Notes: generated by a model from the letters alone, not told the origin. Shown: positions 1-6,145, counted from the first letter of the stretch. The stretch is 8,297 nt of DNA from Synechococcales cyanobacterium PMM_0003 (GCA_949128015.1 CASBRC010000171.1:1-8297), one strand, 5' to 3'. Translations and numbers: made by a program.

Positions 1-1467
1 ATGATCTTCGCTTTTTGGAGTCAGTACAATCTGCATGATGCAGAACTCCAAATGTCAGAAAGCTATTCTTGGATTCCTCAACTTGGACTGAATTGGTCAT
101 TGGCGGTTGATGGTTTATCAATGCCGTTAATATTATTGACAGGTTTAATTACGACTCTAGCGATTTTTGCGAGTTGGAACGTTACTAAGAAATCGCGGCT
201 ATTTTATTTCTTGATGCTGAGTTTATACAGCGCTCAGATTGGTGTATTTGCGGCTCAAGACTTACTGTTATTCTTCTTTATGTGGGAATTAGAACTAATT
301 CCCGTCTATCTGCTGATTTCGATTTGGGGTGGGCCGAAGCGTCTGTATGCCGCAACAAAGTTTATTCTCTATACTGCACTGGGTTCGATTTTTATTCTCG
401 TCGCTGGTCTAGCGATGGCATTTTACGGCGATACTGTCACATTTAATATGGCAGAAATGGGAATGAAGCAATATCCGATCGCATTTGAGTTACTTGCATA
501 TGCAGGTTTCTTAATTGCCTTCGGTGTGAAGTTACCGATTTTTCCTTTACATACTTGGTTGCCAGATGCTCATGGGGAAGCCTCTGCGCCAGTGTCGATG
601 GTATTGGCTGGGGTTTTACTAAAAATGGGTGGGTATGCATTAATCCGTTTCAATATTGAAATGCTTCCTAATGCTCATGTTTACTTCGCACCTTTGTTAG
701 CCATCTTGGGAGTCGTCGGTATTGTCTATGGGGCCATGGCAGCTTTTGCTCAGCAAAACCTCAAACGCCGCTTAGCCTATTCTTCGATTTCGCATATGGG
801 CTTTATCTTGGTGGGGCTTGCTTCATTCAACGATCTCGGTGTAAATGGCGCGTTGTTACAGATGATTTCTCACGGACTAATTGCGGCGGCGCTATTCTTC
901 CTTACGGGAGTCACTTATGATCGCACGCATACATTGATGATCGATGAGATGGGCGGTATCGCAAAAACTATGCCTAAAACCTTTGCACTCATAACCGTAG
1001 CAGCGATGGCATCTCTGGCGCTTCCTGGCATGAGTGGATTTGTGAGTGAGTTGAATATTTTCCTTAGCATTACGACTAGTGATGTTTATGCCTCTAATTT
1101 CAAGATCGTGATGATCGGTTTAGCGGCGGTTGGGGTGATTATCACGCCGATATATCTGCTTTCAACTTTGCGCCAAGTCTTTTACGGTCAGCCCAATCCT
1201 GCGTTGAATCTTGATCGATATATCAGCGATGCCAAACCTCGCGAAGTATTTATTTCTGTATGTTTGCTAGTACCGATTATTGCGATCGGGCTATATCCTA
1301 AGCTAGCGACTCAAACCTATGATGTAAAAACAGTGGCAGTAACTGAACAAGCTCGCGAAGCTTTTAGTATGGTTGCCCAGTCAAATAGAAGTCTTTATTC
1401 GTCAGGTTTAATTGCACCGTATTTACCTCGCGCCATTCCTCAAACTCTAGTTGGGATTGTCGAATAG
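1..1467 (+). CDS. ndhD: NAD(P)H-quinone oxidoreductase subunit 4 (NdhD), 5'-truncated by window
   Basis: Antiporter-like, proton-pumping membrane subunit of the cyanobacterial NDH-1 complex in thylakoid or plasma membrane; it couples electron transfer to plastoquinone with proton translocation. The 488 visible residues are almost entirely hydrophobic helices. They carry the hallmarks of the NuoM/NdhD family: [10 protein letters not shown] (residues 94-103, with the conserved intramembrane Glu96), [20 protein letters not shown] (175-194, Lys177 and His184), the LLKMGGY lysine (Lys208), [16 protein letters not shown] (253-268), and [10 protein letters not shown] (341-350, Glu350). [10 protein letters not shown] and the overall sequence resemble the NdhD1/NdhD2 (NDH-1L, respiratory/cyclic) type more than the CO2-uptake NdhD3/D4 type, from memory. 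The family is usually about 520-530 residues. The first residues align with an internal stretch, so the ATG at base 1 is probably an internal Met, and about 45 N-terminal residues lie upstream. It ends at TAG 1465-1467, just before a strong terminator. Confidence 0.95.
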   Translation: MIFAFWSQYNLHDAELQMSESYSWIPQLGLNWSLAVDGLSMPLILLTGLITTLAIFASWNVTKKSRLFYFLMLSLYSAQIGVFAAQDLLLFFFMWELELIPVYLLISIWGGPKRLYAATKFILYTALGSIFILVAGLAMAFYGDTVTFNMAEMGMKQYPIAFELLAYAGFLIAFGVKLPIFPLHTWLPDAHGEASAPVSMVLAGVLLKMGGYALIRFNIEMLPNAHVYFAPLLAILGVVGIVYGAMAAFAQQNLKRRLAYSSISHMGFILVGLASFNDLGVNGALLQMISHGLIAAALFFLTGVTYDRTHTLMIDEMGGIAKTMPKTFALITVAAMASLALPGMSGFVSELNIFLSITTSDVYASNFKIVMIGLAAVGVIITPIYLLSTLRQVFYGQPNPALNLDRYISDAKPREVFISVCLLVPIIAIGLYPKLATQTYDVKTVAVTEQAREAFSMVAQSNRSLYSSGLIAPYLPRAIPQTLVGIVE

Positions 1468-1492
1468 CTAAGAAACTCTGCAAGGACAAAGC

Positions 1493-1519
1493 AAAAAGGA
1501 GCGCTTCGCGCTCCTTTTT
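1493..1519. terminator. Bidirectional intrinsic terminator between convergent ndhD and FkbM genes
   Basis: GGAGCGC (1498-1504) pairs perfectly with GCGCTCC (1508-1514) around a TTC loop. Flanking A5 (1493-1497) and T5 (1515-1519) extend the stem to 12 bp and give a U-tract on either strand. It begins 26 bases after the ndhD stop and ends 20 bases from the stop of the convergent methyltransferase gene, so it can end transcription from both sides. Confidence 0.88.
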
Positions 1520-1538
1520 TGTCGTAATGGCATAGATT

Positions 1539-2522
1539 TTATGCCATCAACATCACTACATTTCGTTGAATATTGGTGTTTAAATCTTCTAAAGCAAAAA
1601 TGCGATCGCTATCATCAATTTCCATATAGTTCGTATAGCCTAGCTCTTGTAGTAATTCCTTAAGTCTGGCTCCTGTTGATCCTGCCGCTTTTAAACTCGT
1701 GGGATGAACTTCAATGATTAACTTTGGCTTTAAGGCTTTAATCATTCTGCTGGCTCCAGAAAGAAATGCACATTCACTACCTTCTACATCAAGTTTCAGT
1801 AGTACCTTCCCCGTAAAGTTTTGCCATTCCACTAAATCATCAAAACGCTTGATCGGAACTTTAAGCGCATTAAACTTATGGGTTGCCGAATGCTCTGGAA
1901 AAACTCCCGCCGAACCTGATGTACCAACAGGCACTAATAGTTCTATCTCCCCATCAGTATCACCAACTGCGAGATTATAAACTTGGAATTTACATAAAGC
2001 ATTAGCAGTCAGAGATTTACCTAAAGCTTTGGCTAGACGTGGCTGTGGCTCCACAGCTAGTACAAATCCACTTGCTCCTACTAGCTTGCTCGCGCCGATC
2101 GCAAAACTACCGTGATTTGCACCAACATCCAGAAAAGTATCGCCTTCAGAAATTAACTGTGGCAAAATCCTTGTATCAGTATCTTGACTAGCTAGCTCAT
2201 TAACAACTTGAAAGAGGCGCATATCAAGCGGATCGAGAAATACTTGATAACCCGATAGCTTCATTTCCAAATAGCGATCGGGTGACATTTTATAGAAAAG
2301 CCCTGATAGGAATCTAAATAATCCTCTCCCGCCAATGAGATAACTTTTGCCTGTGATATTGAAATATAAATTGCAGTACCAGCCAAAGACTTTGTATAGA
2401 AATGGCAACTGTCTACGAAGAGTCGGATCGAGTATCCATCCTAAAACTGAGCGATCGTATAGCCAATCATCAGGCTGATCTAGTTTGCGATCTGTTTTTG
2501 GAATAGGAGGAGTTTGAATCAT
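1539..2522 (-). CDS. FkbM family S-adenosylmethionine-dependent methyltransferase
   Basis: A class I SAM methyltransferase of the FkbM type, a family that O-methylates sugars, polyketides or other small acceptors; the acceptor here cannot be told. Numbered from the longest frame (334 residues), the core shows motif I FLDVGANHG (137-145, SAM-binding glycine loop), the acidic end of beta-2 in AVEPQP (Glu165), NLAVGDTDG (190-198), the family signature LLKLDVEGSE (248-257), and LIIEVHP (275-281). About 100 residues precede the core and match nothing I recognise. The longest frame opens with TTG at 2543. I prefer ATG at 2522 (327 residues), although neither has a clear Shine-Dalgarno sequence. It is the last minus-strand gene before the shared terminator with ndhD. 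The long hairpin at 2617-2671 separates it from brnTA, so it probably has its own promoter in 2523-2616. FkbM genes often sit in polysaccharide or glycan regions, but no glycosyltransferase is in this window. Confidence 0.86.
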   Translation of the reverse strand: MIQTPPIPKTDRKLDQPDDWLYDRSVLGWILDPTLRRQLPFLYKVFGWYCNLYFNITGKSYLIGGRGLFRFLSGLFYKMSPDRYLEMKLSGYQVFLDPLDMRLFQVVNELASQDTDTRILPQLISEGDTFLDVGANHGSFAIGASKLVGASGFVLAVEPQPRLAKALGKSLTANALCKFQVYNLAVGDTDGEIELLVPVGTSGSAGVFPEHSATHKFNALKVPIKRFDDLVEWQNFTGKVLLKLDVEGSECAFLSGASRMIKALKPKLIIEVHPTSLKAAGSTGARLKELLQELGYTNYMEIDDSDRIFALEDLNTNIQRNVVMLMA

Positions 2523-2616
2523 AAAATTTTGTAGATGTCGCAAACGAACTGATTATGAGTCTACGTCAAATTGCGATGAAGATTTTGCGATCGCATATCC
2601 ATAAGTCGTTAAACTT

Positions 2617-2671
2617 AAAACCTAAAAAGCTGTGGCGCACGCTTTGCGTGCGCCACAGCTTTTTGGGTTTT
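2617..2671 (-). terminator. Long perfect hairpin downstream of brnA (terminator or dispersed palindrome)
   Basis: Bases 2624-2642 pair without mismatch with 2646-2664 around a TTT loop (GCTGTGGCGCACGC core). One T-G wobble and six further pairs (2617-2622 with 2666-2671) bring the stem to about 26 bp. Read on the minus strand, the stem starts 15 bases after the brnA stop and its right arm ends in a T-run, as expected of a rho-independent terminator. The flanking A and T runs are symmetrical, so it could also work the other way. It is longer than most terminators and may be a copy of a genome-wide palindromic repeat. Confidence 0.75.
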
Positions 2672-2685
2672 GGATTTTATTCAGC

Positions 2686-2940
2686 TTACAAATTCTTTTG
2701 TTGATGATTGACATAAGAACGCAGGACATTATTAATTACTGATTGATAGCCCTTACCCTGACCTTTAAACCAATCCAAAATATCACTATCTAATCGAATT
2801 GAAACCGCCTTTTTCGAGATAGGCATTACCATTTTTGCCGTTTCCCAAAAGCGATCATCCAATTCAGGAATATCTGAAGTATCAATATCCGCATCAGGAA
2901 TATTCTGAATTTCTTCAAGACGTTTGCGCGAGATACTCAT
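2686..2940 (-). CDS. brnA: BrnA-family antitoxin
   Basis: Antitoxin partner of BrnT: it binds and neutralises the toxin, and in studied members the complex represses its own promoter. The 84-residue protein has the BrnA C-terminal signature KKAVSIRLDSDILDWFKGQG (about residues 43-62), followed by KGYQSVINNVLRSYV, a ribbon-helix-helix-like DNA-binding and dimerisation fold. The acidic N-terminal half, with DADIDTSDIPELDDRFW, is also typical. The start is set at ATG 2938-2940 because an AAGGAG sits 8 bases upstream. A longer reading from 3000 would overlap brnT by 86 bases and adds an unconserved leader. With the chosen start the gene overlaps the 3' end of brnT by 26 bases, indicating one transcript and coupled translation. 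A long hairpin follows. Confidence 0.9.
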   Translation of the reverse strand: MSISRKRLEEIQNIPDADIDTSDIPELDDRFWETAKMVMPISKKAVSIRLDSDILDWFKGQGKGYQSVINNVLRSYVNHQQKNL

Positions 2941-3199
2941 AGTACTTTCTCCTTTCTTTTTGAGTTGCCTTTCGAGCCGAAATAATGCGTACTTTCCCAT
3001 TGCGATCAGTGTGAACTACAGCAGCGATCGCTACCTCCTGAATTTCACCAATACTGATCTCTCTAATTTCGCCATAATCCAATTTGTTACTGATAGAAGT
3101 AAAAACTACTCCTAAGAAAATTTCTTTTGCCTCTTCAAAGCTAACACCATGTTTTTGTTGGTTTTGCCAATTTTTGTTTTCATCCCATTCAAATTCCAT
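2915..3199 (-). CDS. brnT: BrnT-family ribonuclease toxin (type II toxin-antitoxin)
   Basis: Toxin of a BrnT/BrnA module; characterised BrnT has a RelE-like fold and cuts RNA, halting translation. The 94 residues match the DUF497/BrnT layout: FEWDENKN near the N-terminus (3-10), KHGVSFEEAKEIF (16-28), a central strand region YGEIREISIGEI, then VRIISARKATQKERRKYYEYL (about 70-90), the family's most conserved stretch and rich in Arg/Lys. The length is normal and the frame is intact, so the toxin is probably functional. The ATG at 3197-3199 has no good Shine-Dalgarno sequence. A perfect 14-bp palindrome lies 16 bases upstream, a good place for BrnA autoregulation. The gene order toxin then antitoxin is usual for this family. 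Confidence 0.92.
   Translation of the reverse strand: MEFEWDENKNWQNQQKHGVSFEEAKEIFLGVVFTSISNKLDYGEIREISIGEIQEVAIAAVVHTDRNGKVRIISARKATQKERRKYYEYLAQTS
2949..2954 (-). promoter_or_regulatory. Ribosome binding site of brnA
   Basis: AAGGAG on the minus strand, 8 bases before the ATG at 2940, inside the brnT coding sequence. It is the strongest Shine-Dalgarno match seen in the window and decides the start of brnA. A strong site for the antitoxin, with none obvious for the upstream toxin gene, would favour antitoxin excess. Confidence 0.75.
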
Positions 3200-3215
3200 G
3201 AGGTTTACAATACAT

Positions 3216-3229
3216 TTTGTATATACAAA
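3216..3229. promoter_or_regulatory. Candidate operator of brnTA (14-bp perfect palindrome)
   Basis: TTTGTATATACAAA is a perfect palindrome whose near edge is 16 bases upstream of the brnT ATG. A second, looser inverted pair overlaps it (TACAA at 3206-3210 and TTGTA at 3217-3221). BrnA-type antitoxins bind inverted repeats over their promoter, so autorepression here is likely. The AT-rich core could hold the -10 element, but I cannot fix the promoter exactly. Confidence 0.5.
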
Positions 3230-3270
3230 CTAACATAAATAATTAGAATTACGCATTAGCCACTTACTGA

Positions 3271-4167
3271 TTACTTATAAGCGCGAATCATGGCTTGTGT
3301 TCCCTGCTCTGATCCTTGTCCGTCATCTAGTTGGCTTACTTTTTGAAAGTTTTGGATAGCCATTGCGATCGCAGGTAAATCTACAGCAAAATTTTGGGAT
3401 GGATCAATTTTTTGGCTAATTTCCTGAACGAGGCGCAAATCCTTGAGCATATGTTTAATTGCAAAACCTGCTTGATAATCTCCTGTCGCCACTTTCATGC
3501 CCAGATTCTTTAGCGCCCATGAGCCAGCCGCGCCACTACCACAAACATCCACAACCAACTGCGGATCGATGTCCATTTTTTCTGCCATCTGCATCGTTTC
3601 ACATAGTGCCAGCATATACACAGACACAAGGGTCTGATTGCAAAGCTTCACGGCTTGACCACTACCGATCGCCCCACAATGTTTGATATTGCTTCCCATC
3701 GCTTCAAATAAAGGTAAGCATTCTTGTAAATCTTCAGGCTTGCCACCGACCATAAAGGTCAATGTGCCATTGCGTGCGCCGACATCGCCACCCGAAATCG
3801 GTGCATCCAAAAAGCGCAAACCATTATGAATCAGAGCATTACCAATGGTTTTAGCTGCGTCACTGCCGATGGTACTGGTATCGATAAATAAGGTGTTTGC
3901 CTTGGCAAAGTTGATCGCCCCATGCTCGCCAATAAGTACTTCCGTGACATCAGGTACATCGCCCAAGCAGGAAAAAACCACATCAGCATTGCTGACTGCT
4001 TCTTGCAAGGATTGAGCGAGAGTCCCACCTGCACTCGTAAATGTGGCGATCGTAGGGCGGTTTTGGGAGCGATTCCACCCAATTACGGAGTAACCACGTT
4101 TAACGAGGTTTGCCGACATTGCGCTACCCATTACACCCAAACCTAGAAAAGCAATCTTTTGAGTCAT
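3271..4167 (-). CDS. NAD(P)-dependent beta-hydroxyacid dehydrogenase (3-hydroxyisobutyrate dehydrogenase / GarR / glyoxylate reductase-like)
   Basis: Soluble oxidoreductase of the beta-hydroxyacid dehydrogenase family, which interconverts short 3-hydroxyacids and semialdehydes (hydroxyisobutyrate, tartronate semialdehyde, glyoxylate or succinic semialdehyde). At 298 residues it has the usual length. It has an N-terminal Rossmann fold with GLGVMG (9-14), and WNRS after beta-2 (31-34), where Asn-Arg in place of an acidic residue suggests NADP(H). The substrate loop is DAPISGGDVGARNGTL (121-136), and the catalytic lysine is in GSGQAVKLCNQ (Lys174, with Asn178). The C-terminal helical domain has KHMLKDLRL (238-246). 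The exact substrate cannot be read from sequence; cyanobacterial relatives are often thought to act on glyoxylate or succinic semialdehyde. It starts at ATG 4167 with no clear Shine-Dalgarno sequence and an AT-rich upstream stretch. It is separated by 100 bases from the DUF3226 gene and by 71 from brnT, so its expression may be independent. Confidence 0.88.
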   Translation of the reverse strand: MTQKIAFLGLGVMGSAMSANLVKRGYSVIGWNRSQNRPTIATFTSAGGTLAQSLQEAVSNADVVFSCLGDVPDVTEVLIGEHGAINFAKANTLFIDTSTIGSDAAKTIGNALIHNGLRFLDAPISGGDVGARNGTLTFMVGGKPEDLQECLPLFEAMGSNIKHCGAIGSGQAVKLCNQTLVSVYMLALCETMQMAEKMDIDPQLVVDVCGSGAAGSWALKNLGMKVATGDYQAGFAIKHMLKDLRLVQEISQKIDPSQNFAVDLPAIAMAIQNFQKVSQLDDGQGSEQGTQAMIRAYK

Positions 4168-4225
4168 AATTGAATTTTAGAAATATTTATAAGATTTATA
4201 AATTTACTAGGTCTAGCGGCTAGAT

Positions 4226-4266
4226 TTTGCGATCGCGAAAAAATTATTTGGTTATTTGCGATCGCG
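4226..4266. repeat. Twin HIP1 direct repeat
   Basis: TTTGCGATCGCG occurs exactly at 4226-4237 and again at 4255-4266, 29 bases apart, in the 100-base gap between the dehydrogenase and DUF3226 genes. The core GCGATCGC is HIP1, the highly iterated cyanobacterial palindrome. Because HIP1 is self-complementary, the two copies can also pair as a stem around the intervening AT-rich stretch, so a weak transcription-end role for the DUF3226 gene is possible. No true terminator is visible here. Confidence 0.6.
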
Positions 4267-4267
4267 C

Positions 4268-4909
4268 TTACAACTCATACAAAGCCTTAAACCAAGTCAC
4301 AAATTTCTGAGCATTTGGATGTGTTCGATCAAAAGTTGTTTTCTTTTTGACTGCTTTTGTGATTTGTTGCCCTGCTGGATCTTGCCAAGCTAACCAAGTA
4401 TAGATATTAGCTTTATCAATGTGATTTGGAGTAAACTTTGCACCTCTTACTTTTGCTTCTTTTACAGACTCCTTTGCAAATTCCCAAATTTCTTGGTTTT
4501 CTTCAGGAATGATATCAGCTAAAAAGGTTTCTAACATACCACGCATTTTGTTGTCAGGCATCATCCAAATCCCAAACTTAATTCCATTAGGAGCGTTCCA
4601 AATCAATCCATCCGATGGAAGATTTTTAGGCAAATCAGGAATACTCTTTAGGCAGGCATTCCTGATGCTCTGCCAACGATTATTAGGTTGTTCATCTGCA
4701 TCAATAATGATGCCAAGTACGGTTAGTCCAGAAGCAAGAAGTTCTGTGGCGATTACATCTGGTTTTACTAAATTTCGATAGCCCTTATGATCTTGAATAA
4801 AAACAATAGGGTTTTCTTTGGAACCCCAATTTATGCCATTAGCCTCTATTAATTCTGGGATCACAAAACACTCGTCAGCCCCCTCAACAAGCAATACTTT
4901 ATCTTGCAT
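4268..4909 (-). CDS. DUF3226 (TOPRIM-like) protein, partner of the adjacent ATPase
   Basis: A 213-residue soluble protein that I assign to the DUF3226 group, predicted to have a TOPRIM-like fold. It opens with KVLLVEGADE (4-13), where Glu9 is the expected TOPRIM glutamate. Next comes a beta strand ending in IIIDADE (67-73), with Asp70-x-Asp72 as the DxD metal pair, then WMMPDNKMRGMLETFL (115-130) with Asp119 and Glu127. The C-terminal block is KANIYTWLAWQDPAGQ (166-181), followed by a helix QKFVTWFKAL. The acidic residues suggest Mg2+-dependent nuclease or phosphotransfer chemistry, as in OLD-family TOPRIMs, but activity is not proven. It starts 3 bases after the ATPase stop with GAGGTG 9 bases upstream, so translation is probably coupled and the two proteins likely act together. 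The last 15 codons have a close second copy in the relic at 6027-6074. It could instead be a non-catalytic partner. Confidence 0.82.
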   Translation of the reverse strand: MQDKVLLVEGADECFVIPELIEANGINWGSKENPIVFIQDHKGYRNLVKPDVIATELLASGLTVLGIIIDADEQPNNRWQSIRNACLKSIPDLPKNLPSDGLIWNAPNGIKFGIWMMPDNKMRGMLETFLADIIPEENQEIWEFAKESVKEAKVRGAKFTPNHIDKANIYTWLAWQDPAGQQITKAVKKKTTFDRTHPNAQKFVTWFKALYEL

Positions 4910-4912
4910 AGC

Positions 4913-5971
4913 TTATCGCACCTCTATATGATGTTCGGCTGCGATCGCAATTTGTCGCTCAGTAAAGACAATGCTTTTAGTCTTCCCTTTCTCAATCCGA
5001 TGAATTGTAATTCCATCCTCACTTGGATGTTCCTGATTAGCAATATCTGCTAAACTTGTCCAGCAATCTTTGCTATGGGTAGTCGCAAAAATCTGTACAT
5101 TCAAGCGCTTGGCAGTTTCCCACAGCATTTTCCACATGTCAGACATAGCAGTAAAGTGAAGCCCCGTATCAATTTCATCGACTAATAAAACACCGTCTTT
5201 CGCATTTACTATTGCTAATGCCAGCCCTAATATTCGCCATATGCCATCGCCCATACTGCCAATCGGTATTCGTTGATTATCATCAAAAAATTGTAAGATA
5301 AAACCACTGTGAGAACCTTCATATCGATACTTCCCAGAACTAACTATTGCAATTCGTTTGATACGAGGCTCAATTATTTGCAGCGATTGTGTTACGAGAT
5401 CTTCCTCTGGTGTTAGTACCAATTCATCAAATAACTTGATCGCCTCTTTAGTGTTTAGTGAAGATGAATTTAAAAATTGGATATTTGAGGATGCATCAGT
5501 AAAATTTAGTCTAGAATCTTGTAGTGATTTGAAGGATAGAGATCCATCTGGAGAAAGTTCAAATCCTTTTTCAAGATATTTGTCTGTATATTTAATACAC
5601 AAAGTAGGTGTATTTGAATGTTGTTTTTTTTGAATTGAAATAATCACTTCTGTTTGCTTGTCAATAATATCCTTACCAGTTATTAAAAGTTGACTGCCAA
5701 TACCAATTTGATGATCATGAAAAAGATGGCGAATTATTAGATTTTGATCTTGATATTTATCGTCCTGAACATATTCACTTCTCCTAGCGATTATTTCTCC
5801 TAATATATGAAAATCAAAAATCAATGGATTATTAAGAAGTAATTGAACTGCCTCTAAAATAGAAGTCTTGCCACTGTTGTTAGTACCAACAATCAGATTT
5901 AACCTGCCAAGATTCTGCATCTCGAATAACGGGAAGCAGCGAAAGTTTTCGATTTTTAGTGATTTCAGCAT
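4913..5971 (-). CDS. OLD/SMC-like AAA-ATPase (AAA_15/AAA_21 type), putative defence ATPase
   Basis: A 352-residue ATPase of the ABC/SMC-like group found in OLD, Gabija and PARIS-type systems, with no membrane segment. Motifs in order: the N-terminal strand LKSLKIENFRCF (2-13), typical of RecF/OLD ATPases; Walker A GTNNSGKTS (29-37, Lys35); a low-GC, poorly conserved middle (about 50-200); a signature-like PIGSMGDGIWRILGLAL (236-252); Walker B VLLVDEIDTGLH (261-272, Asp265-Glu266); and the switch histidine in FATTHSKDC (295-303, His299). All catalytic elements are present. There is no C-terminal TOPRIM; the following gene supplies it as a separate protein, as in split OLD or PARIS-like arrangements. 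ATG 5971 has only a weak Shine-Dalgarno sequence. A relic of the C-terminus of a related ATPase lies upstream (6092-6130). The defence role is inferred from architecture; a housekeeping or regulatory NTPase cannot be excluded. Confidence 0.88.
   Translation of the reverse strand: MLKSLKIENFRCFPLFEMQNLGRLNLIVGTNNSGKTSILEAVQLLLNNPLIFDFHILGEIIARRSEYVQDDKYQDQNLIIRHLFHDHQIGIGSQLLITGKDIIDKQTEVIISIQKKQHSNTPTLCIKYTDKYLEKGFELSPDGSLSFKSLQDSRLNFTDASSNIQFLNSSSLNTKEAIKLFDELVLTPEEDLVTQSLQIIEPRIKRIAIVSSGKYRYEGSHSGFILQFFDDNQRIPIGSMGDGIWRILGLALAIVNAKDGVLLVDEIDTGLHFTAMSDMWKMLWETAKRLNVQIFATTHSKDCWTSLADIANQEHPSEDGITIHRIEKGKTKSIVFTERQIAIAAEHHIEVR
4919..4924 (-). promoter_or_regulatory. Ribosome binding site of the DUF3226 gene
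   Basis: GAGGTG on the minus strand, 9 bases before the ATG at 4909, formed by the last codons of the ATPase gene (Glu-Val). Ribosomes finishing the ATPase at 4913 can restart only 3 bases on, which supports coupled synthesis of the two proteins. Confidence 0.6.
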
Positions 5972-6011
5972 AATTTAATCCAAAATTGTTGTTTGTGATT
6001 CGTGTCCGTAA

Positions 6012-6041
6012 TTTATAATTGACTGTCTACAACCCATTCAA
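6012..6041 (-). promoter_or_regulatory. Candidate promoter of the ATPase-DUF3226 pair
   Basis: On the minus strand TTGAAT (6041-6036) is followed after 18 bases by TATAAA (6017-6012), a 4/6 and 5/6 match to sigma-70 type -35 and -10 boxes. Transcription would start near 6005 and leave a leader of about 35 bases. The -35 box falls inside the last codons of the relic, so the promoter may have formed after the upstream copy decayed. AT-rich DNA gives such matches by chance. Confidence 0.35.
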
Positions 6042-6130
6042 AGACTTAAACCAAGCCACAAATTTCTGGACATTGTGAATTACAGACATTTCTAACGCAC
6101 CTTGATATTACGCTCTGCGGTGATCGTCAT
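6027..6130 (-). pseudogene. Relic of a second ATPase-DUF3226 cassette (internal deletion)
   Basis: Between the TPR gene and the intact ATPase, the minus strand reads ITAERNIKVR-stop (6124-6092), matching the intact ATPase end IAAEHHIEVR-stop. Over the 12 codons from 6130, six residues are identical. Two bases later an ATG (6089) opens a 20-codon frame ending NVQKFVAWFKSLNGL-stop (6027). This matches the DUF3226 end NAQKFVTWFKALYEL-stop at 10 of 15 residues, and 41 of 48 bases by my hand alignment. The stop, short gap, ATG layout of the intact junction is kept, but about 190 codons of DUF3226 and nearly all of the ATPase are gone. It is best read as the remains of a diverged tandem copy. The 20-codon frame could still be translated, but I see no reason to call it a gene. 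Confidence 0.78.
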
Positions 6131-6145
6131 TCTTCAAGGGATTTT

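Noticed and set aside
1..3. ATG at the first base as the true start of ndhD.
   Set aside because: The following residues align with an internal part of NdhD around residue 45, and the first membrane segment would be missing. The gene very probably begins upstream of the window.
443..640. A 65-residue open frame on the strand opposite ndhD.
   Set aside because: It lies wholly within conserved ndhD codons, with no recognisable domain.
2523..2543. TTG start giving seven more residues for the FkbM methyltransferase.
   Set aside because: It has no Shine-Dalgarno sequence and uses a rarer start codon than ATG 2522; the choice remains open but affects only the extreme N-terminus.
2941..3000. A 20-residue N-terminal extension of BrnA from ATG 3000.
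   Set aside because: It lies inside brnT, has no family match, and the AAGGAG site points to ATG 2940.
4212..4224. TCTAGC-G-GCTAGA inverted repeat upstream of the dehydrogenase as an operator.
   Set aside because: The arms are only 6 bases, no regulator gene is nearby, and it cannot fold as a hairpin with a one-base centre; a chance match is likely.
4913..5971. Retron, Gabija or full-length OLD nuclease assignment for the ATPase.
   Set aside because: No reverse transcriptase, helicase or fused TOPRIM domain is present; the ATPase stops after the ATPase fold, and the only partner is the DUF3226 protein.
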